Below, in pieces: positions 1 to 7,117 of a DNA stretch of 25,903 nt (position 1 is its first letter; each line of letters starts with the position of its first letter). Below the pieces are notes generated by a model. That model had not been told where the DNA came from and did not search any database. It was given only the letters and a program-made list of their open reading frames with translations. The translations under genes were made by a program, and so were the position numbers. Origin of the DNA: Alphaproteobacteria bacterium UBA4588 (lineage in GTDB: Bacteria; Pseudomonadota; Alphaproteobacteria; Puniceispirillales; Puniceispirillaceae); assembly GCA_002387605.1 (NCBI GenBank), contig DGJU01000001.1, positions 10,688-36,590 of the forward strand. The letters run 5' to 3'.

Positions 1-102
1 GCTGCTGGTTTGACATCACTTGAAGAGAACGCAAGCATCAATTACGAACTTGAAGAAGGTCGTAATGGTAAAGTTGCAGCTGTTAGCCTTGAGCTACAGT
101 AA
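1..102 (+). CDS. Cold-shock (CspA-family) protein, 3' end only
   Basis: The first 102 bases read in frame 1 as 33 residues followed by a TAA stop. The end of the protein contains AGLTSLEENASINYELEEG, then a short G-K-V-A-A stretch and a last beta strand. This is the usual C-terminus of CspA-type single-domain RNA chaperones, which bind single-stranded RNA and DNA through an OB fold. The RNP1 and RNP2 motifs lie upstream, outside the window, so the start and full length cannot be seen. The gene is followed by a strong rho-independent terminator. The family assignment rests on the C-terminal third only. Confidence 0.8.
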   Translation, partial: AAGLTSLEENASINYELEEGRNGKVAAVSLELQ

Positions 103-131
103 AGCGCGATCTTAACAGAACGCATTTTATG

Positions 132-163
132 AAAGGCTGACCTTACTGGTCAGCCTTTTTTTT
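132..163 (+). terminator. Rho-independent terminator of the cold-shock gene
   Basis: A perfect 11-bp stem (AAAGGCTGACC at 132-142 and GGTCAGCCTTT at 148-158) with a five-base loop runs into a T tract ending at 163. It lies 30 bases after the cold-shock stop codon. Confidence 0.9.
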
Positions 164-178
164 GTTTAGGAGCCAGAA

Positions 179-514
179 ATGAACACACAACAAGCCCTCA
201 CAAAGCGTCTCTTTTATGGAACCATAACCACCATTTTCTGCCTTTTCCTTATTGCAAGCCATCCCTCGCCTTTATCAGCCCATACAGCGCCCTGCTTGCT
301 TGCCGGCAATACAGCTGAGGCAATTATGGCTTATAATGCCTGCAAGGCTGAAAGCCAGGCAGGAACAGCTAACACAATAGCCGGTAATACTGATACCCAT
401 CAGCAAGAGGCAGAAATCCAGCGCCTGCAGAGCGAAAACGAAAGGCTTCGCGCACAACTCGATACGGTACGTATGACATTATTTGAGCTTCTCCAGAAGC
501 TAACGACACAGTAG
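179..514 (+). CDS. Small secreted coiled-coil protein, unknown function
   Basis: This encodes 111 residues that I do not recognise as a named family. Residues 1-34 look like a Sec signal peptide: basic N-terminus (K9, R10), a hydrophobic stretch at about 13-27, and a likely cleavage site near LSAHTA. The mature part has two cysteines, C39 and C55. Residues 73-111 form a likely coiled coil with heptad-spaced leucines (IQRLQSENERLRAQL). A Shine-Dalgarno-like AGGAG lies at 168-172, seven bases before the ATG. That motif starts only five bases after the T tract of the upstream terminator, so the gene either depends on read-through or has a promoter inside the end of the cold-shock gene. A periplasmic location is inferred from the signal peptide. 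Confidence 0.6.
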   Translation: MNTQQALTKRLFYGTITTIFCLFLIASHPSPLSAHTAPCLLAGNTAEAIMAYNACKAESQAGTANTIAGNTDTHQQEAEIQRLQSENERLRAQLDTVRMTLFELLQKLTTQ

Positions 515-531
515 GGATAACTGCCTCACCG

Positions 532-753
532 TCAGGACTTATCCTTGGGCGTTGCGCCCATCATCATCTTTAGCGCTGAGCCAAGCCGCGCCTTATCAAC
601 AGCGCCTACAGCGCGCATGGTTGCTATCTTATCATCAAGTTTATTCTGCTGGCTATCCAGCAACACTGAAACGCGCTTAGCCCGCGCCTGAGCTTCAGTC
701 TTTTCACGAGAAGATGGCTGGTCAGGTGCTTTATTATGCTTATCAGTCATCAT
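532..753 (-). CDS. Small charged hypothetical protein
   Basis: This encodes 73 residues, highly charged and without membrane segments. Residues 10-30 are rich in R, K, E and Q, and the middle (about 28-50) is probably helical. The C-terminus MMMGATPKDKS is repeated-methionine and basic. Two adjacent ATG codons (MM) could start it, and an AAAGG lies about ten bases upstream. It is convergent with the secreted coiled-coil gene, with 17 bases between the stops. I do not recognise the family. Coding status is supported only by the open frame, the plausible ribosome site and the lack of a competing frame. Confidence 0.5.
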   Translation of the reverse strand: MMTDKHNKAPDQPSSREKTEAQARAKRVSVLLDSQQNKLDDKIATMRAVGAVDKARLGSALKMMMGATPKDKS

Positions 754-847
754 TATTGCCTTTATTTCCTGCCCTTAGAGCTGATAAAAGAGTTTTGGTA
801 TCATAGGTTCTTTTTCTAACTATAGCAGAGAGACAGAGGCGTAAAAG

Positions 848-1063
848 ATGGAATTTCTCATTTTATGGGTTCTAAGCGGCACTATTATGGATAGTGGTCT
901 GCGCTACAAGGATGCTGGCGAATGTTTTGCCACTGCCCAGAATTTAGGAAAAGACCTACGCTATGTTGGGCTTTCGCCGCCGCAATTCACTTGTATACCT
1001 GTCAAAAAAGGAGCAGAGCTTCGGCTTTATCCCGGGCAGCAAGGGAGCCGCTTTCCCTTTTAA
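848..1063 (+). CDS. Small hypothetical protein with hydrophobic N-terminus
   Basis: This encodes 71 residues. The first ten (MEFLILWVLS) are strongly hydrophobic. They are followed by a segment with two cysteines (C26 and C49) and by a Pro/Gly-rich tail. An AGAGG motif lies about ten bases before the ATG. It is divergent from the 73-residue gene at 532-753. A weak self-complementary CCTTTTAAAAAAGG covers its stop codon at about 1056-1069. It may be a small exported or membrane-associated protein, but I cannot name a family, and it could be a chance frame. Confidence 0.45.
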   Translation: MEFLILWVLSGTIMDSGLRYKDAGECFATAQNLGKDLRYVGLSPPQFTCIPVKKGAELRLYPGQQGSRFPF

Positions 1064-1119
1064 AAAAGGCAGTTTCGCACCCTCTTCATGAGGACAAAAA
1101 GGGGAGTTGGGGGTATTAC

Positions 1120-1209
1120 AGCGTGATGGTAGAGCGTACTGGGATTGAACCAGTGACCCCTACAATGTCAATGTAGTGCTCTCCCGCTGAGCTAACGCTC
1201 CATCACGCT
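1120..1209. repeat. Inverted repeat flanking the tRNA
   Basis: AGCGTGAT at 1120-1127 and ATCACGCT at 1202-1209 are perfect reverse complements immediately outside the tRNA, overlapping it only at A76. In the precursor RNA they would stack an eight-base helix on the acceptor stem and leave A73-C74-C75 as a bulge. Confidence 0.7.
1127..1201 (-). tRNA. tRNA-Val, anticodon GAC
   Basis: On the minus strand this folds as a 75-base tRNA with an encoded CCA end (complement of 1127-1129). It has a seven-base acceptor arm GGAGCGT/ACGCTCT, T8-A9, a D arm from GCTC, the anticodon stem CTACA/TGTAG around loop TTGACAT (anticodon GAC, valine GUC/GUU codons), and a T arm with TTCAATC. The first acceptor pair is G1-U72, a wobble instead of the usual G-C. 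Eight bases on each side of the tRNA are also complementary and extend the acceptor helix. Confidence 0.93.
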
Positions 1210-1395
1210 TCGGATAACGTGCTAAAAAAACAGGCTATCGAGCCATTTGGTCTAATCATTTATCCAAGCCAAGTCAAGCATGCTTGAGATAACAATGCCT
1301 TGTCAGAACCACAGATAAATCAGCCCAAGATAAACATCGTATCTATTTGCAAAAGGGGTGGCATAACATTATCCTGACAGCCCTCTTTCTTGACT

Positions 1396-1419
1396 CTCTT
1401 CTGGCCTCTCTTCTGGCCT
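1396..1419. repeat. 12-bp tandem duplication
   Basis: CTCTTCTGGCCT occurs twice in direct succession (1396-1407 and 1408-1419), about 30 bases upstream of the amidohydrolase start. It looks like a simple slippage duplication in the untranslated region. No other function is visible. Confidence 0.6.
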
Positions 1420-1449
1420 TTCACAGGAAAGACTTCTATCCTCACAAAC

Positions 1450-2376
1450 ATGAATGATTCACGCCCCAACAGACTGCCAGACAGTGAACAGCTTGATGCA
1501 GTCCTACTATCTGATGCAGATATTCCTGCACCACGTATTCTCGGCGGAACTGGCCGATTAGGGCCGGTAATTTTTTCTGTGCCGCATTCAGGACGGTATT
1601 ACTCAACTGACTATTTTACCGCGATAAATTTAGATATGGCCCGGTCTCTTGAAGATACCGGCACGGATATTATTGCACGTCCACTCGCATCTGAGAGCCG
1701 GCCTGTTCTGATAGCAGAATGCAGCCGGGCTTTATGTGATTTGAACCGGCCTGAAACAGCCCTTGACCCGCTCCTTATTGAGAAAATAGCGCCTTCATCA
1801 GACAAAATATTCGGCGCCCATATCAAAGCTGGATATGGCGTGATACCGCGTCTTTCTGCCTCTAAAACGCCGCTCCATAACAGACAGCTTTCATCTGCTG
1901 AAGCTGAGGCGATCCTGCAAAAATTCTACCGCCCTTTTCATCATAAGCTCAGCGAATTACTAGCCATAGTTCAGCGTACTCATTCTCATATTATCCTAAT
2001 AGATATTCACTCCATGCCAGCAGAGCAGGCACATATTCGCGGCCCAGTTCCTGACGTTATCTTTGGCAATCTTTATGGTGCGACGCTTGCTGACAGGCTT
2101 GTTGAGACTGTTGACAAGATAATGACCACTTCACGCTATCACTGGCGGTGGAATAACCCTTATGCCGGCGGTTATATTACCCGCCATTATGGTTTGCCAG
2201 AGGCCTCATCTGCCCGCAGAACGCCCGCAAAAGGCACCATCTCAGTCCTGCAGGTTGAAATTAACCGCGGGCTGTATGTCGCACCGCCCTATGGTGTGCA
2301 CTCACATAAGATAGCCGAGATAACCAGCCTGCTTGATAGGATAGCAACAGCCTTAGCATCAGCCAGCAGCGAATAA
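1450..2376 (+). CDS. N-formylglutamate amidohydrolase family protein
   Basis: This encodes 308 residues from ATG 1450. The frame is open further up to a TTG at 1390, but that extension only translates the 12-bp tandem repeat and is unlikely to be protein. Family hallmarks are SVPHSG (43-48), the GTDIIARPLA segment, DIHSMP near 180 and VEINRGLYV near the C-terminus. In characterised members (HutG/FGase, zinc-dependent) the enzyme hydrolyses N-formyl-L-glutamate to glutamate and formate in histidine breakdown. No other hut genes are visible, so a related N-acyl amino acid or other amide could be the substrate. It is cytoplasmic, with no signal peptide. Its stop codon is one base from the der stop on the other strand, with no terminator between them. 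Confidence 0.85.
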   Translation: MNDSRPNRLPDSEQLDAVLLSDADIPAPRILGGTGRLGPVIFSVPHSGRYYSTDYFTAINLDMARSLEDTGTDIIARPLASESRPVLIAECSRALCDLNRPETALDPLLIEKIAPSSDKIFGAHIKAGYGVIPRLSASKTPLHNRQLSSAEAEAILQKFYRPFHHKLSELLAIVQRTHSHIILIDIHSMPAEQAHIRGPVPDVIFGNLYGATLADRLVETVDKIMTTSRYHWRWNNPYAGGYITRHYGLPEASSARRTPAKGTISVLQVEINRGLYVAPPYGVHSHKIAEITSLLDRIATALASASSE

Positions 2377-2377
2377 T

Positions 2378-3796
2378 TTATGATTTTACGTAAGGGTTAG
2401 CACCTTTGCGCATGACCATCCGCACAGGAACACCTTGCAGCCCGAAATCATTCCGCAACCCACCAATAAGATAGCGCAGATAACTTTCCGGCATATCCGA
2501 TGGACGGCTGGTAAATAAAGCAAATGTCGGGGGGCGTGTCCGGACTTGTGTCATGTATCGGATACGAATGCGCCGGCCTTGTGAGAGTGGCGGCGGATGC
2601 GCTTCAAGCATGATTTCAAGCCATTTATTCAACCGGCCGGTTGAAATGCGTGTATTCCAGATATTATGAACCACGTCAGTTGCCTGCATCAGCCTGTCAA
2701 GGCCACGGCCATACAGTCCGGATATTGGCACAACCGGCACCCCGCGCATTTGGGCAAGTGAGGTGCTAAGCCGGTCTTTAATAGCGGTAAGAGCGGCCTG
2801 TTTATCAGCAACATCATCCCACATATTTGCCGCAATAACCAATGCCCGCCCTTCATCAGCAATATGACGTGCAATCGCCATATCCTGTTTATGAGGCGGT
2901 TGACGCGCATCCAGCATCAACACACAGATTTTAGCAAATTGAATGGCACGTTCTGCGTCATTCACCATCAATCTTTCGACTTTATCAACAACCCGTGCCT
3001 GACGACGGATACCGGCTGTATCAACCAGCTGGTAATCCCTATTCTCCCAGCGGAACGGCAGCGTAATAGAGTCACGCGTAATCCCTGCTTCAGGACCAGT
3101 TAGCAATCGCGATTCTCCGACAAGCGTATTCACAAGGGTAGATTTTCCCATATTGGGCCGGCCAACAATCGCAATCCGAATAGCAGAATTTGCCTGTGGA
3201 TCTATCCAGACATCAGGCTCTTCACCTTCAGGCTCTTCAAAGTGAATTTCTTCTTCGTCAACAGGCTCATCCTCACCAAACAAGGTCGCTTCAAGCCCAA
3301 GCTCGCGGCCGACAGCCAGCAGAGCATCAAAAATATCAGATAAGCCATCCCCATGCGCCGCCGAAACAGGAACAGCTTCGCCAAGGCCAAGTTGCCATGA
3401 GTCAGCAATGGCTTCAGACCCCTTCTTTCCTTCGCATTTATTCGCAAGCAGGATAACAGGCACCCCGCTTCTGCGAATCTCACGCGCGAAATAAACATCA
3501 TCTGGCAGAATGCCTGACCGACCATCAACAACAAGAAAGGTAATATCAGCTTCGGTAATCGCCATTTCAGTCTGTTGGCGCATGCGAGCTTCAAGAGTGC
3601 CTGACTTTGCCTGCTCAAGTCCGGCAGTATCAATAAGCTTAAAGCGCATACTGGCAAGATAAGCATCACCCTCCCGGCGGTCGCGTGTAACGCCCGGCTG
3701 ATCATCTACAATAGCATGACGCTTTCCGGTCAACCGGTTAAACAGGGTGGATTTTCCAACATTAGGACGGCCAACAATGGCAACAGTTACAGCCAT
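2378..3796 (-). CDS. der: Der (EngA), double-GTPase of 50S ribosome assembly
   Basis: This encodes 472 residues, a normal length. There are two tandem GTPase domains. G domain 1 has P-loop GRPNVGKST (9-17), GVTRD (35-39), DTAG (56-59) and NKCE (119-122). G domain 2 has P-loop GRPNMGKST (212-220), GITRD (238-242) and DTAG (259-262). An acidic linker (about 175-198, E/D-rich) joins them, and a KH-like domain ends the protein (about 350-472). Der acts in late assembly of the large ribosomal subunit. The second base-specificity motif reads NMWD (324-327) instead of the usual NKxD, which is unusual. It is the last gene of the YfgM-like/bamB/der operon and starts four bases after the bamB stop without a clear Shine-Dalgarno, so coupled translation is likely. 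Confidence 0.97.
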   Translation of the reverse strand: MAVTVAIVGRPNVGKSTLFNRLTGKRHAIVDDQPGVTRDRREGDAYLASMRFKLIDTAGLEQAKSGTLEARMRQQTEMAITEADITFLVVDGRSGILPDDVYFAREIRRSGVPVILLANKCEGKKGSEAIADSWQLGLGEAVPVSAAHGDGLSDIFDALLAVGRELGLEATLFGEDEPVDEEEIHFEEPEGEEPDVWIDPQANSAIRIAIVGRPNMGKSTLVNTLVGESRLLTGPEAGITRDSITLPFRWENRDYQLVDTAGIRRQARVVDKVERLMVNDAERAIQFAKICVLMLDARQPPHKQDMAIARHIADEGRALVIAANMWDDVADKQAALTAIKDRLSTSLAQMRGVPVVPISGLYGRGLDRLMQATDVVHNIWNTRISTGRLNKWLEIMLEAHPPPLSQGRRIRIRYMTQVRTRPPTFALFTSRPSDMPESYLRYLIGGLRNDFGLQGVPVRMVMRKGANPYVKS

Positions 3797-3800
3797 CAGA

Positions 3801-5129
3801 TTAGCGCATAACTGTTAGATTGCCGCTCGACGAGAGCGTAACAAAATAACCAGATGCAGCTGTCGGCGGCGTATCGAAAGACCCGCCGATGCTAGTTGAG
3901 CCAAGCGCGTTACCATTCATCGCATCAAACCGGGATATCTGGCCATTTTGTGACAGCAGCAAAACCTGACCAGAGGCAACAATAGGACCAAGATAAATTG
4001 GGCCGTCATCGCTAACAGCCTTGCCCTCTGGCAGGGCTCCTTTGAGCTTTGATACCCATCTAATCATGCCATCTGAAAGCCGCAGCGACACCAAACGCCC
4101 TGTTAACGTAACAAGATAAACACTATCGCCTGCTATCCAGGGAAGCTGAGAGCCAGCAAAAGGATGCTCCCACGCCATAAATCCTGACTGAGCGTCAAAC
4201 GCCGCAAATCGTCCTGCTTGACTGATAACATAGACTTGGCGTCCATCATGAACCGGATGCGCCAGAATATCGCCAAGACTTTCAAGCGGCGTATTTGGCA
4301 GTAAACTAGCCAGCGTGTCTGTCCATAATATATCGCCTGTCTGAATTTGATGAACCGAAACCTCTCCGCCAGCACCAGCAAGCACAAGCTCGTTAGCGTT
4401 AAAAGCTGGGGAAGTAGCGCCATAAATAATGGTATTAACGGGCAGTCCTGTGCGTTGCCAGAACAGCGTACCATCGGCTAGTTGGTAAACAAAAACGCGT
4501 CCATCCATGTCTGTTACAGCAATAAGTTCAGTACCAATGATTGTAGGACCGCCCCGCAACGCCATATCGTGGGTAACATCCCACAAGAGCGCGCCTGTTG
4601 CGATGTCCATAACAGACAAACTATTGCGCGATATATGGGCAGCAACAATTGTATCGGACGCTGCTACACCGCCAGCAATACCCGGGTAAATGTTCTGCTC
4701 ATCAGGGTTTAATTCTGCTGACCAGAGACGGCTTCCTGTTTCCAAATCAAATGCATTTAAGACGCCATCACCGCCAAGTGCCAACACCCTACCCCCTGCA
4801 ATGACAGGCTGGGGAAGCTGATTAAGATTATTATCAACAGACTCAATTTTCGCTGACCATAATTTGCGTAATGGCAGGTTAAGGCTCAGATGAGCGCCAT
4901 TGTGACCTGAGGATATGCCCGGATGACCAGATGCTAGATTTTCAGTTGGCGCGCCAAGTATAGCCGGTGAGGCCGCACTATCAGGGTTAACAGCAAAGCT
5001 TTGCGTCTGAGATAAAATCGCTTCACGTTCACCGGGCAGAATAAGTTCACTTTCAGAACAGGCGCCAAGATGCACAGCAGACAAGCCGAGAAGCATAAAT
5101 CCAGTAAGGCGGGCCGATATGCAGCGCAT
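3801..5129 (-). CDS. bamB: BamB-like outer-membrane assembly lipoprotein
   Basis: This encodes 442 residues. A signal peptide ends in lipobox LGAC with C24 as the lipidated cysteine, so the protein should sit on the inner face of the outer membrane. The rest is a PQQ-type beta-propeller: repeated units such as AFDLETGSRLWSAELN and AFDAQSGFMAWEHPFAG recur about every 40-50 residues. BamB is a scaffold of the BAM complex that inserts beta-barrel proteins. Its position between a YfgM-like gene and der is the classical bacterial order and supports the name. The ATG overlaps the stop of the upstream gene by one base (TAATG), which points to translational coupling. Confidence 0.9.
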   Translation of the reverse strand: MRCISARLTGFMLLGLSAVHLGACSESELILPGEREAILSQTQSFAVNPDSAASPAILGAPTENLASGHPGISSGHNGAHLSLNLPLRKLWSAKIESVDNNLNQLPQPVIAGGRVLALGGDGVLNAFDLETGSRLWSAELNPDEQNIYPGIAGGVAASDTIVAAHISRNSLSVMDIATGALLWDVTHDMALRGGPTIIGTELIAVTDMDGRVFVYQLADGTLFWQRTGLPVNTIIYGATSPAFNANELVLAGAGGEVSVHQIQTGDILWTDTLASLLPNTPLESLGDILAHPVHDGRQVYVISQAGRFAAFDAQSGFMAWEHPFAGSQLPWIAGDSVYLVTLTGRLVSLRLSDGMIRWVSKLKGALPEGKAVSDDGPIYLGPIVASGQVLLLSQNGQISRFDAMNGNALGSTSIGGSFDTPPTAASGYFVTLSSSGNLTVMR

Positions 5130-5758
5130 TAGCGTTCCCCTAAAATCTTTTTCAGCTCTACACTACGCTGGCGCAGCGGTGCAGATATATCCGCAAGCTG
5201 TTCAATCTGGCCTAGTTTTTCCTTCGCTGCCTCTATCCGTCCAGCTTGCACATCAGCGCCAGCCGCCGCCTCTAGCGCCAGACCCTGAAACGGTCCTGAC
5301 CCCTGTGTGAGCGGCACTAGCATCGCGATAATATCATCTGCTGTCCGGCTGTCCGGTACGTTCATTGCTGCCAAAAGCAGAGCAAGGTCACGGTAAAGAG
5401 GCGCGATATCATCATTCTTGGAGAGCGCAAGATAAAGCTCTTCAGCCGCCTGCTTATCGCCAGAGTTCGCTTTGTCTGATGCAATCTTAAATTCAGCAAG
5501 CATCTGATATCCTTCGGTAAGGTCATCGCGCCCTACCTCAAATGCCGCTGCGGCATCATCACCCATCATCGCCTGATAGAATGTCTCTGCAGCCTGTTCA
5601 TTCTGGCTAGCCTGCCATTGCTTATAGGTTTGTGTGAACACCACAACCGCAATAACCAAACCAGCAACAGCTATGAGATATTTCCCATAGCGTGCCCATA
5701 ACGCAGACATCCTGTCCTGCTTCAATTCTTCATTAATTTCATCAAAAATATCAGCCAT
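5129..5758 (-). CDS. YfgM-like tetratricopeptide membrane protein
   Basis: This encodes 209 residues with a cytoplasmic N-terminus (DIFDEINEELKQDR), a single transmembrane segment at about 26-42, and a periplasmic helical domain with TPR-like repeats rich in Ala, Leu, Asp and Glu. This is the PF09976-type architecture of YfgM. In Escherichia coli YfgM works with the PpiD chaperone at the Sec translocon. That partner is not visible here, so the detailed role is inferred. GAGG lies six bases before the ATG. It is the first gene of the operon with bamB and der, whose promoter must lie between 5759 and 6006, shared with the divergent DUF2794 gene. Confidence 0.85.
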   Translation of the reverse strand: MADIFDEINEELKQDRMSALWARYGKYLIAVAGLVIAVVVFTQTYKQWQASQNEQAAETFYQAMMGDDAAAAFEVGRDDLTEGYQMLAEFKIASDKANSGDKQAAEELYLALSKNDDIAPLYRDLALLLAAMNVPDSRTADDIIAMLVPLTQGSGPFQGLALEAAAGADVQAGRIEAAKEKLGQIEQLADISAPLRQRSVELKKILGER

Positions 5759-6006
5759 AATTGCCTCGACAGTGCCTATTGCTAGAATGCGTCCTCAACA
5801 GAGGTTTATTGTGTCAGGCTGTTATACTGTTTATTCTGTATGTTTTTCCAGTGATTTGTTTACCAAATGACATAGGAATTTTGCTTCGCTACTTTGTTAT
5901 TTGTTATCAGAGCAGTCTTGACCTTACTTTCAGAACAGGTCAGTTTTTAAAATGAGCAAAAAACTCTGCCATGCTTGTAGCTAAAAGGATATGTATTTAA
6001 CGCATT

Positions 6007-6336
6007 ATGTCACTTCATCACCTGACACGAAAAAAAGCGAAACCTCTATATTTTACGCGCATTGAGCTGTCTTCTATCTTGTCTGCCTATTCGGTGCGTG
6101 TTGCCTCCGGTGAATGGCGGGATTATGCCTTAGACCACATCAATGCCAGCGCAATGTTCTCAATATTTAAACATGCCCACGAACATCCCCTCCTCACAAT
6201 TGAGAAAAAACAGCTGAAGGGACAGGATAAATCTCAGTTTATTCTTCAGGACAAAAATAAAATATTGTTCAAGACAACCCGTCTGCCAGATCTTATCTCA
6301 TATCTTCACCGCCTGCCCCGGCTTATCAAAGGATAG
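6007..6336 (+). CDS. DUF2794 family protein
   Basis: This encodes 109 residues. The pattern matches the DUF2794 family, which I know from Alphaproteobacteria: a TRIELSSILSAYSVRVASGE segment, then WRDYALD, an AMFSIFKHAHEHPLLTIEK stretch, and a short C-terminal half ending in leucine-rich basic helices. The function of the family is unknown. It is a soluble, basic protein without signal or membrane segments. The ATG has no good Shine-Dalgarno nearby (AAGGA is about 18 bases upstream), and no other in-frame ATG exists before the upstream stop at 5998. It is the first of three small conserved plus-strand genes. Confidence 0.82.
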   Translation: MSLHHLTRKKAKPLYFTRIELSSILSAYSVRVASGEWRDYALDHINASAMFSIFKHAHEHPLLTIEKKQLKGQDKSQFILQDKNKILFKTTRLPDLISYLHRLPRLIKG

Positions 6337-6419
6337 CCCTAACCAGAGGCTAGCCTTATCCTTTTACCAGACAGAAGAGCTGTTTCATCTTGCCTTCATC
6401 ATAAGCATAATCTAAATTA

Positions 6420-6434
6420 GAACAAAACAAGAAC
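6420..6434 (+). promoter_or_regulatory. Possible LexA (SOS) box
   Basis: GAAC, seven bases, GAAC (6420-6423 and 6431-6434) is the reverse complement of GTTC-N7-GTTC, the direct-repeat LexA site known from Alphaproteobacteria. It lies in the intergenic space 48 bases before the zinc-ribbon gene. An eight-base fixed pattern is expected about once by chance in a window of this size, so location is the main support. Confidence 0.35.
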
Positions 6435-6481
6435 AATATAAAATGAATAGTACAGAATACTGGGGGGGATAATAGCGCAAA

Positions 6482-6760
6482 ATGGGGGCTTTCAAGGAAA
6501 AACACCTGAAGAAATCAGACCAGATAAAGCCTGTCACATTGGCACAGCTGGATGAGCAGGCTTTACATATATTTTGCTGGTGTAATCGTTGCGGGCATAA
6601 TGCAGAACTGCCGCCTGCACCGCTTATCGAACGCCTTGGGCCGCTTTTCCCCGTACCCGAGCTAGGCGTTCATATGCGGTGTAGCCATTGTGGCACTCAG
6701 GATGTTGCAACCCGGCCTGCATGGCCTGCTTATGGCGGACAGATTGCACGCCATGGGTAG
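6482..6760 (+). CDS. Small zinc-ribbon-like protein
   Basis: This encodes 92 residues with two CxxC knuckles: C34-x2-C37 followed by GH, and C67-x2-C70 followed by G. These are the expected ligands for one structural zinc ion. Between them lies ERLGPLFPVPELGVHMRC, a pattern I associate with uncharacterised alphaproteobacterial proteins. The N-terminus is lysine-rich. Function is unknown; a nucleic-acid-binding or adaptor role is possible because of the fold. A run of seven G (6461-6468 region) upstream of the ATG could serve as ribosome site. The LexA-like repeat lies just upstream. Neighbours are the DUF2794 and DUF3126 genes on the same strand. Confidence 0.72.
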   Translation: MGAFKEKHLKKSDQIKPVTLAQLDEQALHIFCWCNRCGHNAELPPAPLIERLGPLFPVPELGVHMRCSHCGTQDVATRPAWPAYGGQIARHG

Positions 6761-6890
6761 GATTCTTCTATGGACAAATTATACCTGATGGGCCATCATC
6801 TTACCGCTGGAAGAGGCAGAATTACTGCGTGACACCTTATCCTTGCGATCTAATTACTGTGATGCAATCCCATAAAAAGGGCTTAACTTT

Positions 6891-7100
6891 ATGACCTCCA
6901 CCGAAGTCGAAAAACTACAGCGCTATTTACGCCACCGTTTTGGCAATAATGATATTTCACTGGTACATCGCCCTGAAACAGGTGATTCTGCTGAATTCCA
7001 GCTAGATGGCGAGACTTTCGGCACTGTGTATCGTGACGATGAAGATGATGATGTTTGCTATAACATCAACATCATTGTCTTGAGTGAAGATCTAGATTAA
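6891..7100 (+). CDS. DUF3126 family protein
   Basis: This encodes 69 residues and matches the compact DUF3126 family that I know from Alphaproteobacteria: EVEKLQRYLRHRFGNNDISL, RPETGDSAEFQLDGETFGTV, then a very acidic YRDDEDDDV turn and a beta-rich end. Function is unknown. The protein is soluble and acidic. It starts about 130 bases after the zinc-ribbon stop. No open frame in that gap looks coding. It is convergent with the LysE-type exporter; the stops are 17 bases apart. Confidence 0.85.
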   Translation: MTSTEVEKLQRYLRHRFGNNDISLVHRPETGDSAEFQLDGETFGTVYRDDEDDDVCYNINIIVLSEDLD

Positions 7101-7117
7101 CAACCAGCGCCTTTATG

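Noticed and set aside
922..1176. 84-residue frame overlapping the small gene and running into the tRNA
   Set aside because: Its end is translated tRNA antisense sequence, a classic artefact (ERTGIEPVTP).
1390..1449. TTG-initiated extension of the amidohydrolase
   Set aside because: It only translates the 12-bp tandem repeat into LFWPLFWP; ATG 1450 leaves a normal-length enzyme.
3202..3705. 167-residue frame on the same strand as der
   Set aside because: It is an alternative frame of der, whose GTPase motifs are complete.
5761..5955. 64-residue plus-strand open frame in the space between the YfgM-like and DUF2794 genes
   Set aside because: It lies in the divergent promoter region, begins three bases from the YfgM-like start, has no ribosome site and its translation is cysteine- and leucine-rich noise.
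6688..6894. 68-residue frame bridging the zinc-ribbon and DUF3126 genes
   Set aside because: It overlaps the conserved C-terminal knuckle of the zinc-ribbon gene in another frame and has low-complexity composition with no start signal.
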